A stretch of 64,000 bases of DNA from Oerskovia jenensis (GTDB taxonomy: Bacteria; Actinomycetota; Actinomycetes; Actinomycetales; Cellulomonadaceae): assembly GCF_016907235.1 (NCBI RefSeq), contig NZ_JAFBBO010000001.1, positions 4,154,001 through 4,218,000 on the forward strand. The letters are read 5' to 3'. A program made the translations under genes and the position numbers. This document shows positions 52,828 through 61,352 of the stretch, one piece after another (positions within the stretch are counted from its first letter, which is position 1; each line of letters begins with the position of its first letter). The notes under the pieces are model-generated. The model did not search any database. It was not told the DNA's origin and saw only the letters and a list, made by a program, of their open reading frames with translations.

Positions 52828-53411
52828 CGGGTCACCACGGCGTCGGCCTCGAGCGCCGGTCCGAGCATCGACACGAACCCTTCGACCGCGGCGCGCAGGG
52901 CCGCCGGGTCGTCGAGGGCCCGCGCGAGCACGTACCCGCCCTGCACGACGGCGACCGCCGCGTACGCGCGGTCGTGCGCGGCGTCGTCGGGCAGGCCGGT
53001 CTCCTCGAAGACCGCCTGGACCCGTGCGACCAGGCCCGCGAAGTAGTCGCGGACGGGACCGCGCAGCTCCTCGTCCGACATGACCGACCGGTCGCTCGTC
53101 AGGCGCCCGACCTTGCAGCCCGCGAGCGCCGGACGAGGCCGTTCGAGGTAGGCCACGAGACGCTCGGCGGGTGAGCGGTCGGCGTCCTCGAGGTCTCCCG
53201 CGACGGACGCGAGCGCCTCGTAGGTGGTCGCGCTGATCGCGGCGAGCGAGAGGTCGTGCTTGGTGGGGAAGTGGTGGTAGAGGCTGCCCTGGCCCACGCC
53301 GCTCGCCTCGAGGACCTGGCGCGGGCTCGTGCCCTCGACGCCCTGGGCCCAGAACAGGTCGCGGGCCGCGCGGACGAGGCGTTCGCGGCTCGGGAGGTCG
53401 GTGGTGCTCAT
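52824..53411 (-). CDS. TetR-family regulator, self-regulating
   Basis: A 195-residue TetR/AcrR repressor: N-terminal helix-turn-helix [26 protein letters not shown] (about 28-53), then a helical ligand domain with a Cys in [14 protein letters not shown], a feature of TetR groups that sense electrophiles. The ATG at 53411 lies next to a 32-nt perfect palindrome containing its promoter, so strong autorepression is expected. A longer start at 53465 would lie upstream of that promoter and is rejected. The operon carries a PNPOx-like and a mycothiol-dependent enzyme, fitting a detoxification response. Confidence 0.9.
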   Translation of the reverse strand: MSTTDLPSRERLVRAARDLFWAQGVEGTSPRQVLEASGVGQGSLYHHFPTKHDLSLAAISATTYEALASVAGDLEDADRSPAERLVAYLERPRPALAGCKVGRLTSDRSVMSDEELRGPVRDYFAGLVARVQAVFEETGLPDDAAHDRAYAAVAVVQGGYVLARALDDPAALRAAVEGFVSMLGPALEADAVVTR

Positions 53412-53413
53412 GC

Positions 53414-53445
53414 CGACACCATACCTACCTCTAGGTATGGTGTCG
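53414..53445. promoter_or_regulatory. 32-nt perfect palindrome, operator of the TetR operon
   Basis: CGACACCATACCTA and TAGGTATGGTGTCG flank a CCTC centre: 14+4+14 with no mismatch, starting 2 bases before the TetR ATG. It encloses the -10 element TATGGT (minus strand, 53418-53423), 6 nt before the start codon. Bound repressor would cover the promoter and start. Confidence 0.85.
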
Positions 53446-53580
53446 AGTTCCGCGGCCGTCGCCAACGCGCGGGCGAAACCCTTGGAGGAACCCCACGACA
53501 GGCTGTGGTCCGGTCCAAGGGAAGGCGGTCCGCCTTGTCAGGGCTGGCCGGGGAGGGAGAGCGGGAGGACGAGAAGGATC

Positions 53581-54777
53581 ATGGACGTGAAACCCTCTCC
53601 CGGCCGCGACGGCACCGGCCCTGCGGACGTCCGCGACCTCCTGGACTCCCTCGTCGCCCGCGGCCTCGCCGGTGCCGCCCCGACGCGCGCCGAGGCGGTG
53701 GCCGTCCTGCGGACGAGCGACGACGACCTGCTCGACGTCGTCGCCGCCGCCGGGCGCGTGCGGCGCCACCGGTTCGGCCGGCGCGTACGACTCAACTACC
53801 TGGTCAACCTGAGGTCGGGCCTGTGCCCCGAGGACTGCACGTACTGCTCGCAGCGCCTCGGCTCCACGGCCCCGGTCCTGACGTACTCGTGGCTGAGCAC
53901 CGACGACGCGGTCGCGGCCGCTCGGGCCGGGGTGGCGGGCGGTGCGCGCCGCGTCTGCCTCGTCGCGAGCGGGCGCGGGCCGAGCGACCGTGACGTGGCC
54001 CGGGTCTCCGCGATGGTGGACGGGATCAAGCGTGAGCACCCGCACGTCGAGGTCTGCGCGTGCCTCGGCCTGCTCCGCGACGGCCAGGCCGAGCGGCTCG
54101 CCGCCGCCGGAGCCGACGCCTACAGCCACAACCTCAACACGTCCGAGGCGACGTACGCCGACATCTGCACGACGCACGAGTACGCGGACCGCGTCGAGAC
54201 GGTCGAACGGGCGAGGGGCGCCGGGCTCTCGCCCTGCTCGGGGCTCATCGCGGGCATGGGCGAGAGCGACGAGGACCTCGTCGACGTCGCGTTCGCGCTG
54301 CGAGACCTCGGGGCCGACTCGGTGCCCGTCAACTTCCTCGTGCCGTTCGACGGCACCCCCCTCGCGGGGAGGTGGGACCTCACGCCCCAGCGGTGCCTGC
54401 GCATCCTCGCGATGGTGCGCTTCGTGTGCCCCGCGGCCGAGCTCCGCCTCGCGGCCGGTCGCGAGGTGCACCTGCGCTCGCTCCAACCCCTCGCCCTGGA
54501 GATCGTGAGCTCGATCTTCCTGGGCGACTACCTCACGAGCGAGGGCCAGGCCGCCCAGGCCGACCTCGCCCTGCTCGCCGACGGCGGGTTCGAGGTCGAC
54601 GGCGCCGTCCCAGGGGTCGGTGCGGCCGGTGAGGAGGGAACCGCGGCTCGCGCAGCCGCCGGGCCGGAGCGGCCCGGTGCGATGCCCGGCGCGGTGCCCG
54701 GCGCGGTGCCCGACGTGGTGCCCGACGTGGCGGTCCGCCGTCGCGGGCCGGGGACCCGGGTCGCGCCGAACGCCTGA
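53581..54777 (+). CDS. bioB: Biotin synthase
   Basis: A radical-SAM enzyme that inserts sulfur into dethiobiotin, the last step of biotin synthesis. Radical-SAM cluster cysteines in CPEDCTYC (82, 86, 89); auxiliary-cluster ligands Cys126 (RRVCLVAS), Cys159 (VEVCACLG), Cys219 (SPCSGLI) and Arg294 (LAAGREV) all align with E. coli. The enzyme core ends near residue 345; a 50-residue Gly/Ala/Pro-rich tail with [14 protein letters not shown] repeats follows and has no counterpart in E. coli. The ATG has GGGAGGACGAGAAGG upstream. No other biotin genes lie near. The palindrome-controlled TetR gene is divergent, 170 bases away. Confidence 0.94.
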   Translation: MDVKPSPGRDGTGPADVRDLLDSLVARGLAGAAPTRAEAVAVLRTSDDDLLDVVAAAGRVRRHRFGRRVRLNYLVNLRSGLCPEDCTYCSQRLGSTAPVLTYSWLSTDDAVAAARAGVAGGARRVCLVASGRGPSDRDVARVSAMVDGIKREHPHVEVCACLGLLRDGQAERLAAAGADAYSHNLNTSEATYADICTTHEYADRVETVERARGAGLSPCSGLIAGMGESDEDLVDVAFALRDLGADSVPVNFLVPFDGTPLAGRWDLTPQRCLRILAMVRFVCPAAELRLAAGREVHLRSLQPLALEIVSSIFLGDYLTSEGQAAQADLALLADGGFEVDGAVPGVGAAGEEGTAARAAAGPERPGAMPGAVPGAVPDVVPDVAVRRRGPGTRVAPNA

Positions 54778-54885
54778 CACCGGCCCCGCGGCCAGGTGAC
54801 CGGCGCGAGCCCCTGGAGGACCCGCGCACCCCCGTGTCAGTGGTGAGAGCCAGGATGCTTGCACCGACAGAAGGGGGAACCGACG

Positions 54886-55419
54886 ATGGTCCCGCACGAT
54901 TCCGGCGAGGTCCCGACCACGCCCGAGCTGTTCTACGTCCACGGAGGGGCGACCCGGCACCTGCGCGTGTGCCCGCACCTGCAGGTGACCGACGCCGACA
55001 GGATCCTCGCGGCGCACGGTGAGGTTCCCGAGCGGCTGCCCGTCTGCCAGTGGTCGCAGGCAGAGATCGACGGCGTGGGGCGGACCTACCACCCCAGCTT
55101 CGACGCCGCGCTGGAGGCGTTCGGCGCACCGGTCGAGAACCGTCCTCGGATGCGCGAGATCGCGGCGGGCGAGACGTACGACCGCATCTGGACGCCGAAC
55201 TCGATGACCTACGTGGCGCTCGGCTCGGGTGCGGCCGGGGTCGCCGTGGCGTGGTTCCTCAAGGGCATCGTCTACACCGGGGCCGGACCCGAGGAGCTCG
55301 CTGTCGCGAGATCGACGTCGCGCGCCACCGCGGGGACGGCCGACGAGCCCCGAGGGCTGCCGTGCCCGTCGTGCTTCATGGTGCTGCCCAACTCGGGCCT
55401 GTGCGGCTGCGGGGAGTGA
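54886..55419 (+). CDS. Hypothetical Cys-rich-tail protein downstream of bioB
   Basis: A 177-residue protein, not recognised. N-terminal HLRVCPHLQVTDADRILAA, a middle with PVCQWSQAEIDGVGRTYHPS, one hydrophobic stretch (MTYVALGSGAAGVAVAWFL, about 106-124) that could span the membrane, and a C-terminal cysteine cluster CPSC...LCGCGE that could hold zinc or an iron-sulfur cluster. In mycobacteria a small Cys-containing protein next to bioB is needed for its activity; this one is larger and not clearly related, so a helper role is only a possibility. ATG 54886 has AAGGGGGA upstream. 108 bases after bioB. Confidence 0.65.
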   Translation: MVPHDSGEVPTTPELFYVHGGATRHLRVCPHLQVTDADRILAAHGEVPERLPVCQWSQAEIDGVGRTYHPSFDAALEAFGAPVENRPRMREIAAGETYDRIWTPNSMTYVALGSGAAGVAVAWFLKGIVYTGAGPEELAVARSTSRATAGTADEPRGLPCPSCFMVLPNSGLCGCGE

Positions 55420-55572
55420 TGACGGCGCGGGCCCCGGGTCGTCCCCGGGGTCCGCGCGGGTCGTGGCCCGTGCCGACGGACGAGCCGGCCTCGCCGATGA
55501 GTTCGGGTGCCCATGCCGGTCCCAGAGGGACGGTGCGGCGACGGAGCCGCCCGAGAGACGGAGGAACATCCC

Positions 55573-56178
55573 ATGGCCACGGAACCCAGCACGCAGGTGG
55601 ACCCGGTATCCGCGCCCGACGGCGGTCCCGCGGGAGAGCTGATGACGGACTTCTCCTCACCCGGTGCCACCGCCACCTCCTGGGCCGACACCCTGGCGGT
55701 GCTCCAGAAAGCCGAGATCTTCTGGCTGTCCACGGTCCGTCCCGACGGGAGCCCGCACGTCACCCCCCTCATCACCGTCTGGGCCGACGGCGCGCTCCAC
55801 TTCTGCACCGGCCCGACCGAACGCAAGGCGCGCAACCTCGAGCAGAACCCTGGGTGCGTGCTGACCACGGGGACCAACCGCATGAGCGAGGGGCTCGACG
55901 TCGTGCTCGCCGGGGTCGCCCGACGGATCACCGAGGACCACGTCCTGCAACGCCTGGCCGACCGCTGGGCGTGCAAGTACGAGTGGCACTTCGAGGTGCA
56001 CGACGGCTCGTTCTGGGACAGCGAGGCGCCGTCCGAGGGGTCGCCCGCTGACGCGCCCGCAGCCGGCGAGGCCCACGTCTTCCAGGTCCGTCCCCGCACG
56101 ATCCACGCCTACGGGCGCGGCGAGGACTACACCTCGACCCGGTGGACCTTCGAGGACGGGGCTAGCGTGAAGGCGTGA
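55573..56178 (+). CDS. PNPOx-like pyridoxamine oxidase-family protein
   Basis: A 201-residue protein with the split-barrel FMN/F420-binding fold: WADTLAVLQKAEIFWLSTVRPDGSPHVTPLITVWADGALHFCTG is the family core. The split barrel continues with EQNPGCVLTTGTNRMSEGLDVVLAGVA. The first 40 residues are a disordered Pro/Asp-rich lead. Members act as FMN or F420-dependent reductases, many of unknown substrate. ATG follows GACGGAGGAAC. Its stop overlaps the GTG of the following MFS gene (GTGA), so the two are coupled and may handle the same compound. Confidence 0.85.
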   Translation: MATEPSTQVDPVSAPDGGPAGELMTDFSSPGATATSWADTLAVLQKAEIFWLSTVRPDGSPHVTPLITVWADGALHFCTGPTERKARNLEQNPGCVLTTGTNRMSEGLDVVLAGVARRITEDHVLQRLADRWACKYEWHFEVHDGSFWDSEAPSEGSPADAPAAGEAHVFQVRPRTIHAYGRGEDYTSTRWTFEDGASVKA

Positions 56179-57563
56179 CCCCCGTCCAACGTCGCGTGCT
56201 GCTCGTCGCGATCCTCGCCTCGTTCGTCTCGTTCCTCGACGGGACCGTGGTCAACGTCGCGCTCCCCGCGATCGCGCAGGACCTGGCCGGAGGAGCGCTC
56301 GACGGGCTCGCGCTCCAGCAGTGGGTCGTCGACGCCTATCTCATCACGCTCGGCTCGCTCATCCTCGTGGCCGGTTCGCTGTCCGACGTCCACGGCCGCC
56401 GCCGCGTCATGTGGTGGGGGCTGGTCGGGTTCGCGGTCACGTCGGTGCTGTGCGCGCTGGCCCCGACGGGCGTCGTGCTGGTGGTCGCGCGCGGTCTCCA
56501 GGGCATCGCGGGGGCGCTGCTCGTGCCGAGCTCGCTCGCGATGATCATCTCCTCGTTCAGCGGTGCCGCGCAGGCCAAGGCCATCGGCACCTGGACCGCG
56601 TGGACGGGTACCGCGATGATCGCCGGGCCGCTGCTCGGGGGAGTCCTCGTGGACACCCTGTCCTGGCGGTGGGTGTTCGGCATCAACCTGCTGCCCGTGG
56701 CCGTGACGCTGTGGATCCTGCGCGGGATGGCGGAGGGGGACACCGAGACCGGTCGTCGGATCGACGTGCGCGGGGCCGTGCTCGCGGCCGTCGGGCTCGC
56801 CGGGCCCGTCTTCGCGCTCATCGAGCACGGGCGGTTCGGGTGGTCGAGCCCGGTCGTGTGGGTGCCGCTCGTCGCCGGGATCGCGGCGCTCGGGGCGTTC
56901 CTCGCCTGGGAGCGCCGCGCCCCGGACCCCATGCTGCCGCTGTCCCTGTTCTCGGTGCGCAACTTCGCGGCGGGCAACGTCGCGACCGCCGCGATCTACG
57001 GGGCGCTCGCGTTCGGCGGGTTCGCCGTGACCCTGTTCGTGCAGCAGGTCGCCGGGTACAGCGCGACGCTCGCGGGGCTGGCCCTGCTGCCCGTGACCGT
57101 GCTCATGCTGTTCCTGTCCTCGCGCTTCGGGGCGCTCGCGGGCCGGTACGGCCCCCGCCTGTTCATGACGGTGGGCCCCCTGATCGCGGGCGGCGGCTAC
57201 CTGCTCATGCTCACCACGACCGCCGAGGCGAGCTACTTCACGCAGCTCCTGCCCGGCATCCTGCTGTTCGGCCTGGGGCTCGCGGTCACGGTGGCGCCGC
57301 TGACCGCGGCGATCCTGGGGTCGATCCCGGCTGCCGACGCGGGCATCGGGTCGGCCGTCAACAATGCGGTCTCCCGCATCGCGGGCCTCGTGGTCATCGC
57401 GTGCGCGGGGATCGTGATCGGTCCCGTGCTCGACGTCGCCGGGTTTCACCGGGCACTGATCGTCACGGCCGCGCTGCTCGTCGCGGGCGGTCTCGTGAGC
57501 TGGGTAGGCATCCGCAACGAGCAGGTCGTGGCGGCGGGGGCCGCGGACGCCCCTGCCGCCTGA
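56175..57563 (+). CDS. MFS transporter, DHA2-like
   Basis: A 462-residue carrier with about 14 helices of the EmrB/QacA drug/proton antiporter subgroup: helix 1 VAILASFVSFLDGTVVNVALPAI (D-x-TVVNVALP is the DHA2 signature), motif A-like GSLSDVHGRRRVMW, motif C ALLVPSSLAMI and GTWTAWTGTAMIAGPLLGGVLVD. GTG start overlaps the preceding PNPOx-like gene. Substrate unknown. Ends 11 bases from the convergent M24 gene. Confidence 0.9.
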   Translation: MTPVQRRVLLVAILASFVSFLDGTVVNVALPAIAQDLAGGALDGLALQQWVVDAYLITLGSLILVAGSLSDVHGRRRVMWWGLVGFAVTSVLCALAPTGVVLVVARGLQGIAGALLVPSSLAMIISSFSGAAQAKAIGTWTAWTGTAMIAGPLLGGVLVDTLSWRWVFGINLLPVAVTLWILRGMAEGDTETGRRIDVRGAVLAAVGLAGPVFALIEHGRFGWSSPVVWVPLVAGIAALGAFLAWERRAPDPMLPLSLFSVRNFAAGNVATAAIYGALAFGGFAVTLFVQQVAGYSATLAGLALLPVTVLMLFLSSRFGALAGRYGPRLFMTVGPLIAGGGYLLMLTTTAEASYFTQLLPGILLFGLGLAVTVAPLTAAILGSIPAADAGIGSAVNNAVSRIAGLVVIACAGIVIGPVLDVAGFHRALIVTAALLVAGGLVSWVGIRNEQVVAAGAADAPAA

Positions 57564-57573
57564 GGGCTGTCGC

Positions 57574-58701
57574 CTACTCGACCACGTGCAGGTCGTGCGG
57601 TGCGTTGTTGAGGCGACGGCCGCCGTCGGGCAGGTCGTCCGGGAACGCGACCACGATGTCCTCGATGCGGACCCCGAAGTTCCCCGGGAGGTAGATCCCG
57701 GGCTCGACCGAGAAGCACATGCCGGAGACGATGGGCTGCTCCTCGCCCTCGATCATGTACGGCGGCTCGTGCGTCGTCAGGCCGATCCCGTGGCCCGTGC
57801 GGTGGATGAACTGCTCGCCGTACCCGGCGTCGGTGATGACGGCGCGGGCGGCACGGTCGACGTCCTGGCAGGTCGCCCCCGGTCGGACCGCGTCGACCCC
57901 GGCCTGCTGCGCGGCGCGCACGATCTCGAAGACCTCGCGCTGCTGGTCCGTGACGTCGCCGCCGACGTGCACCATGCGCGTCATGTCCGAGCCGTAGCCG
58001 TCCTTGAGGCCGCCGAAGTCGAGCACGACCATGTCGCCCTCCTGGATGACCCGGTCGCCCGCCTCGTGGTGCGGGTTGGCACCGTTGGGGCCCGAGCCGA
58101 CGACCGTGAAGTCGACCTGTGAGTGGCCGTGGTCGCGCAGGAAGCCTGCGAGGTCCGCCGCGACGTCGAGCTCGCGGCGGCCGCTGAAACGGATCTCGAC
58201 GATGTCTGCGAACGTCGCGTCGTTCGCGGCTCCCGCGGCCGCGAGGCGCTCGATCTCGTCGGGTCCCTTGACCGCGCGCAGCATGGGCAGGGCCTGCGTC
58301 ATCGCCGAGTACGACGAGCCCGGCAGGGTGCGCTGGAGGCCCAGCAGGTGCATGGCCCACGCAGAGTCCGAGATCGCGTAGCGCCCGGCCGCGTCGAGCA
58401 GGTCGGCCGTGACCGCGTACTCGTCGACGCCGTCGGTCCACGGGGTGGCGTGCAGGGCGGCTGCGCCGGGTGCCCGGTCGAGGTCCGGCCGTTCCAGGAC
58501 GGGCACCACGATCGACGCCTCGCCCTCGGCCGGGACCACGAGCAGCGTGATGCGCTCGGTCATGGCCGTGGGCGTGTACCCCGTGAAGTACGTCATGTCC
58601 GGGCCAGGGGTGACGAGCACCCCGGCGAGGCCGGCGTCGCGGGCCTGGGCAGCCGCGCGGTCGATGCGCGCGGCGAAGTCCTGTGCGGTGAACTCCCTCA
58701 T
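57574..58701 (-). CDS. M24-family metallopeptidase (Xaa-Pro peptidase-like)
   Basis: A 375-residue creatinase/aminopeptidase-P-like enzyme: N-terminal creatinase domain (LAGVLVTPGPDMTYFTGYTPTAM), then the pita-bread catalytic domain with the metal ligands Asp in VLDFGGLKDGYGSDMTRM, His in IHRTGHGIGLTTHEPP and Glu in FSVEPGIYLPGNFGVRIEDIV. It removes N-terminal residues before proline, or acts as a prolidase on dipeptides. The ATG is 6 nt after CAGGCT, a weak -10. Monocistronic, tail-to-tail with the MFS gene. Confidence 0.93.
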   Translation of the reverse strand: MREFTAQDFAARIDRAAAQARDAGLAGVLVTPGPDMTYFTGYTPTAMTERITLLVVPAEGEASIVVPVLERPDLDRAPGAAALHATPWTDGVDEYAVTADLLDAAGRYAISDSAWAMHLLGLQRTLPGSSYSAMTQALPMLRAVKGPDEIERLAAAGAANDATFADIVEIRFSGRRELDVAADLAGFLRDHGHSQVDFTVVGSGPNGANPHHEAGDRVIQEGDMVVLDFGGLKDGYGSDMTRMVHVGGDVTDQQREVFEIVRAAQQAGVDAVRPGATCQDVDRAARAVITDAGYGEQFIHRTGHGIGLTTHEPPYMIEGEEQPIVSGMCFSVEPGIYLPGNFGVRIEDIVVAFPDDLPDGGRRLNNAPHDLHVVE

Positions 58702-58791
58702 GGGGTCAGCCTGCCACCGCTCTCGCCGGTGCGCCGGGCGAGGTGCCCGACGGCGGTACGCGGCCCGGGTGCGCGGCCCTGGGGACGGAGG

Positions 58792-59625
58792 TCAGGCCTT
58801 GCGGTGCTCCGCGACCCCGCGCAGGGCCTCGCGGCGGGTCCGCAGCTCTTCGCGGCCTTCGCGGGTGATCTGTGCCCAGTTCCGGTTCTTCGTGATCCGG
58901 GCATGGACCAGGCTCGCCTCGGTGAGGTCGTGGAGGCGGGCCGCGAGGTTGCGCTCCTCGATGCCCGTGAGGCGCCCGAGCGCGGGCTGGTCGGCCTCGT
59001 CGGCGTCGCCGAGCACCGCGAGCACGCGCAGGTTGTCGGTCGCGGGGTCGCCGATGCTCAGGGCGCCGTCCCCGGCGGCGAGGGTCTGGCGCTCACCGCG
59101 CAGGGCCACCAGTGCGGCTGCCAGCAGGGCGAGGCCCAGGGCGATCATCGCCATGAGGCCGGGCGTCGAGAGCGGGAAGAAGAGCGGCGACGAGAGGGTC
59201 GCGATCCCGAACGACGCGGCCATCGTCGCGAGCCCGGCGACCCACAGGAATCGGTCGGAGGCACGTAGCCCCAGGACGACGAGCCCGAGGCCCAGGACGA
59301 AGGGCACGCCCGTCGTCCAGAGGATCCAGGGGAGGAGGAAGGCGATCAGGGCGCTCAGGACGAGCGCGATCCCGTATCCGTCGCTCCCGACGCCTACTCC
59401 CGTGGGCAGCCGGAGGGCGAAGGCCGTGACGTACATCGCGATGAACCCGGCTGCGGGCACGAGCATGACGAGCCAGAGCCAGCTGCTGTCGAGCAGCCCC
59501 ATGCCCGCGACGACCCAGGTCGTGACCCCCGCGACGGCCAGGGGGAGCGAGCGGGCATGTCGTGCGGCGCGGGTCCGCAGGCGTGCGGAGTCGGCGGCGA
59601 CGAGGGCGGGGACGGTGGCGGGCAT
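58792..59625 (-). CDS. Membrane protein fused to a C-terminal winged helix
   Basis: A 277-residue protein: about seven hydrophobic helices (residues 25-185) followed by a cytoplasmic C-terminal domain of about 90 residues that resembles a MarR/PadR-like winged helix (LRVLAVLGDADEADQPALGRLTGIEERNLAARLHDLTEASLV, then RTRREALRGVAEH). Such direct membrane-to-HTH fusions are one-component regulators in which the membrane part senses a signal. The ATG at 59625 follows TACCGT by 7 nt; a GTG at 59634 would lie on that hexamer. No target is evident. Confidence 0.75.
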   Translation of the reverse strand: MPATVPALVAADSARLRTRAARHARSLPLAVAGVTTWVVAGMGLLDSSWLWLVMLVPAAGFIAMYVTAFALRLPTGVGVGSDGYGIALVLSALIAFLLPWILWTTGVPFVLGLGLVVLGLRASDRFLWVAGLATMAASFGIATLSSPLFFPLSTPGLMAMIALGLALLAAALVALRGERQTLAAGDGALSIGDPATDNLRVLAVLGDADEADQPALGRLTGIEERNLAARLHDLTEASLVHARITKNRNWAQITREGREELRTRREALRGVAEHRKA

Positions 59626-59632
59626 GGGCTTC

Positions 59633-59638
59633 ACGGTA
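59633..59638 (-). promoter_or_regulatory. -10 element of the membrane-winged-helix gene (leaderless)
   Basis: TACCGT on the minus strand, 7 nt before the ATG at 59625. Confidence 0.4.
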
Positions 59639-59731
59639 CGTCACCGACCGGCCGCGGGGCGCGGACCCCTGGTGCGCGACGCGCAGCGCGTCGCGCGGGG
59701 AACCGCGCCCCGTGGGAGCGGGGCAGACGGC

Positions 59732-60655
59732 TCAGACCGTGATGACGACCTTGCCGCGCACGTGCCCGGTCCTGCTCGCCTCGTGGGCCTTCGCGGTGTC
59801 GGCCAGGTCGTAGACCTCGGCGACGTCGACCGTGAGCTGTCCGGCGTCCGCGAGGCGGGCCAGCTCGGTGAGCCCCTCGACGTCGGGGCGGACCCAGACG
59901 TAGTGCCCGCCGAGCTCGTCGCGGGCCGCGGCCTCGACGACCGAGGCGACCGTGCCGCCGTCGCGCAGGACGTCGGGCGTGGTGGCCAGTGCTTCGCCAC
60001 CGATGTAGTCGAGCACGACGTCGACGCCCTCGGGCGCGAGGGCGCGCACGCGCTCGGCGAGGCCGTCGCCGTAGGTCACGGGCTCGGCGCCCAGCGAGCG
60101 CAGGTACTCGTGGTTGCGCTCGGAGGCCGTGCCGATGACCCGGGCGCCGCGGGCGACCGCGATCTGCACGGCCATCGACCCGACGCCGCCCGCCGCCGCA
60201 TGCACGAGCACGGTCTGCCCGCTGCTCAGCCCGGTCCGGTCGATGGTCTGGAGGGCCGTGAGTCCGGCCAGGGGCGCCCCGGCGGCCTGCTCCCACGTCC
60301 ACGCCGCGGGCTTGCGCGCCAGCGTGCGGACCGGGGCCGCGACGAGCTCGGCGGTCGTGCCGCCGGAGACCACGTCCTTGCGCACGTACCCGAAGACCTC
60401 GTCGCCGACCGAGAGCTCGGGCGTGTCCAGGCCGACCTGCTCGACGACGCCCGCGACGTCCCAGCCCGGGACCACCGGGAAGGTCGCGTCCATGATCGCG
60501 TCGAGGTAGCCCTGGCGGACCTTCCAGTCCACGGGGTTGACGCTCGTGGCCTTGACCCGGACAAGGACGGTGTCCGGTCCGACCTTGGGCGTGGGGAGCT
60601 CGCTGAGCTCGAGGACGTCGGCTCCGCCGTAGCGGGAGTAGGTGATGGCTCGCAT
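59732..60655 (-). CDS. NADPH:quinone reductase-type oxidoreductase (MDR superfamily)
   Basis: A 307-residue medium-chain dehydrogenase/reductase of the zinc-free quinone reductase group: MRAITYSRYGGADVLEL, VKATSVNPVDWKVRQGYL, VVPGWDVAGVVEQVG and the NADPH motif VLVHAAAGGVGSMAVQIAVA (about 150-170). No structural zinc cysteines. It reduces quinones or alpha,beta-unsaturated carbonyls with NADPH. The ATG has no strong ribosome site. On the same strand as the VOC gene 66 bases upstream, with which it may be co-transcribed; a link between a reductase and a VOC enzyme would fit detoxification of reactive carbonyls. Confidence 0.9.
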   Translation of the reverse strand: MRAITYSRYGGADVLELSELPTPKVGPDTVLVRVKATSVNPVDWKVRQGYLDAIMDATFPVVPGWDVAGVVEQVGLDTPELSVGDEVFGYVRKDVVSGGTTAELVAAPVRTLARKPAAWTWEQAAGAPLAGLTALQTIDRTGLSSGQTVLVHAAAGGVGSMAVQIAVARGARVIGTASERNHEYLRSLGAEPVTYGDGLAERVRALAPEGVDVVLDYIGGEALATTPDVLRDGGTVASVVEAAARDELGGHYVWVRPDVEGLTELARLADAGQLTVDVAEVYDLADTAKAHEASRTGHVRGKVVITV

Positions 60656-60721
60656 GCAGGCGGCAACGGGCGACGGCGCCGGGACATTCCCCGCAGCCGC
60701 CGCCCGTCGTGTCCCGGCAGG

Positions 60722-61129
60722 TCAGCCCTCGATCGCGCTCGGGTCCATGTACATGACCTCCCACAGGTGACCGTCGAGGTCGGAGAAGCTGCGCGAGTAC
60801 ATGAAGCCCTCGTCCTGCGGCGGGTTGGTCTGCGACCCGCCCGCGGCGAGCGCGCGGTCGGCGAGGTCGTCGACGCCCGGGCGGGACTCGGCGCTGATCG
60901 CGTTGATGGCCTCGGTCGCGATCCGGGCGTCGACGATGTCCTTGGGCGTGAATCGGCGGAAGAACTCGTGGGTCAGGAGCATGACGTAGATCGTGTCGCT
61001 GATGACCACGCACGACGCGTTCTCGTCGGTGAACTGCGCGTTGATCGTGAACCCGAGCTGCGTGTAGAACGCCTTGGACTTCTCGAGGTCTGCCACGGGC
61101 AGGTTGACGAAGATCTGGGTTCCGGTCAT
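60722..61129 (-). CDS. VOC-family (glyoxalase/bleomycin-resistance fold) protein
   Basis: A 135-residue single-domain VOC protein similar to the bacterial lactoylglutathione-lyase-like group: TQIFVNLPVADLEKSKAFYTQLGF at the start, and SFSDLDGHLWEVMYMDPSAI at the end with the metal-site His and Glu (GHLWEV). ATG 61129 has AAGGAGAC upstream; the longer frame to 61180 is rejected. These proteins bind metal and act as lyases, dioxygenases or simple binding proteins; substrate unknown. Confidence 0.9.
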   Translation of the reverse strand: MTGTQIFVNLPVADLEKSKAFYTQLGFTINAQFTDENASCVVISDTIYVMLLTHEFFRRFTPKDIVDARIATEAINAISAESRPGVDDLADRALAAGGSQTNPPQDEGFMYSRSFSDLDGHLWEVMYMDPSAIEG

Positions 61130-61275
61130 GACGGTCTCCTTCGGACGTGCCGCCGGGCGGTGCTCCGGGCGGTGGGACAAGGTGTCGCCGGTAGAGACCG
61201 GCGGTCCGCGGAGAACTCATCGGCGCGCAGCCGACCGTGCGTCACGAGAGAGGGGACGCGTCGAGAGAGAGGTCT

Positions 61276-61332
61276 CACGTCGAGGTAGAGGGTCCCGGCC
61301 CTCTACCTCGACGTGGGCCCTCTACCTCGACG
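61276..61332 (-). terminator. Terminator with a duplicated arm after the amidohydrolase gene
   Basis: CACGTCGAGGTAGAGGG (61276-61292) pairs perfectly over 17 bp with 61299-61315 (CCCTCTACCTCGACGTG). A second copy of the right arm, CCCTCTACCTCGACG at 61318-61332, can replace it. It lies 21 bases past the amidohydrolase stop on the minus strand. The remainder of 61130-61275 holds no gene. Confidence 0.75.
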
Positions 61333-61352
61333 AGCCGGTCGGGCCGCGAGGG

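Noticed and set aside
53446-53580. A BioQ-type operator upstream of bioB
   Set aside because: No TGAAC/GTTCA-like pair was found near the bioB start; the 32-nt palindrome lies at the TetR gene and is 136 bases from bioB.
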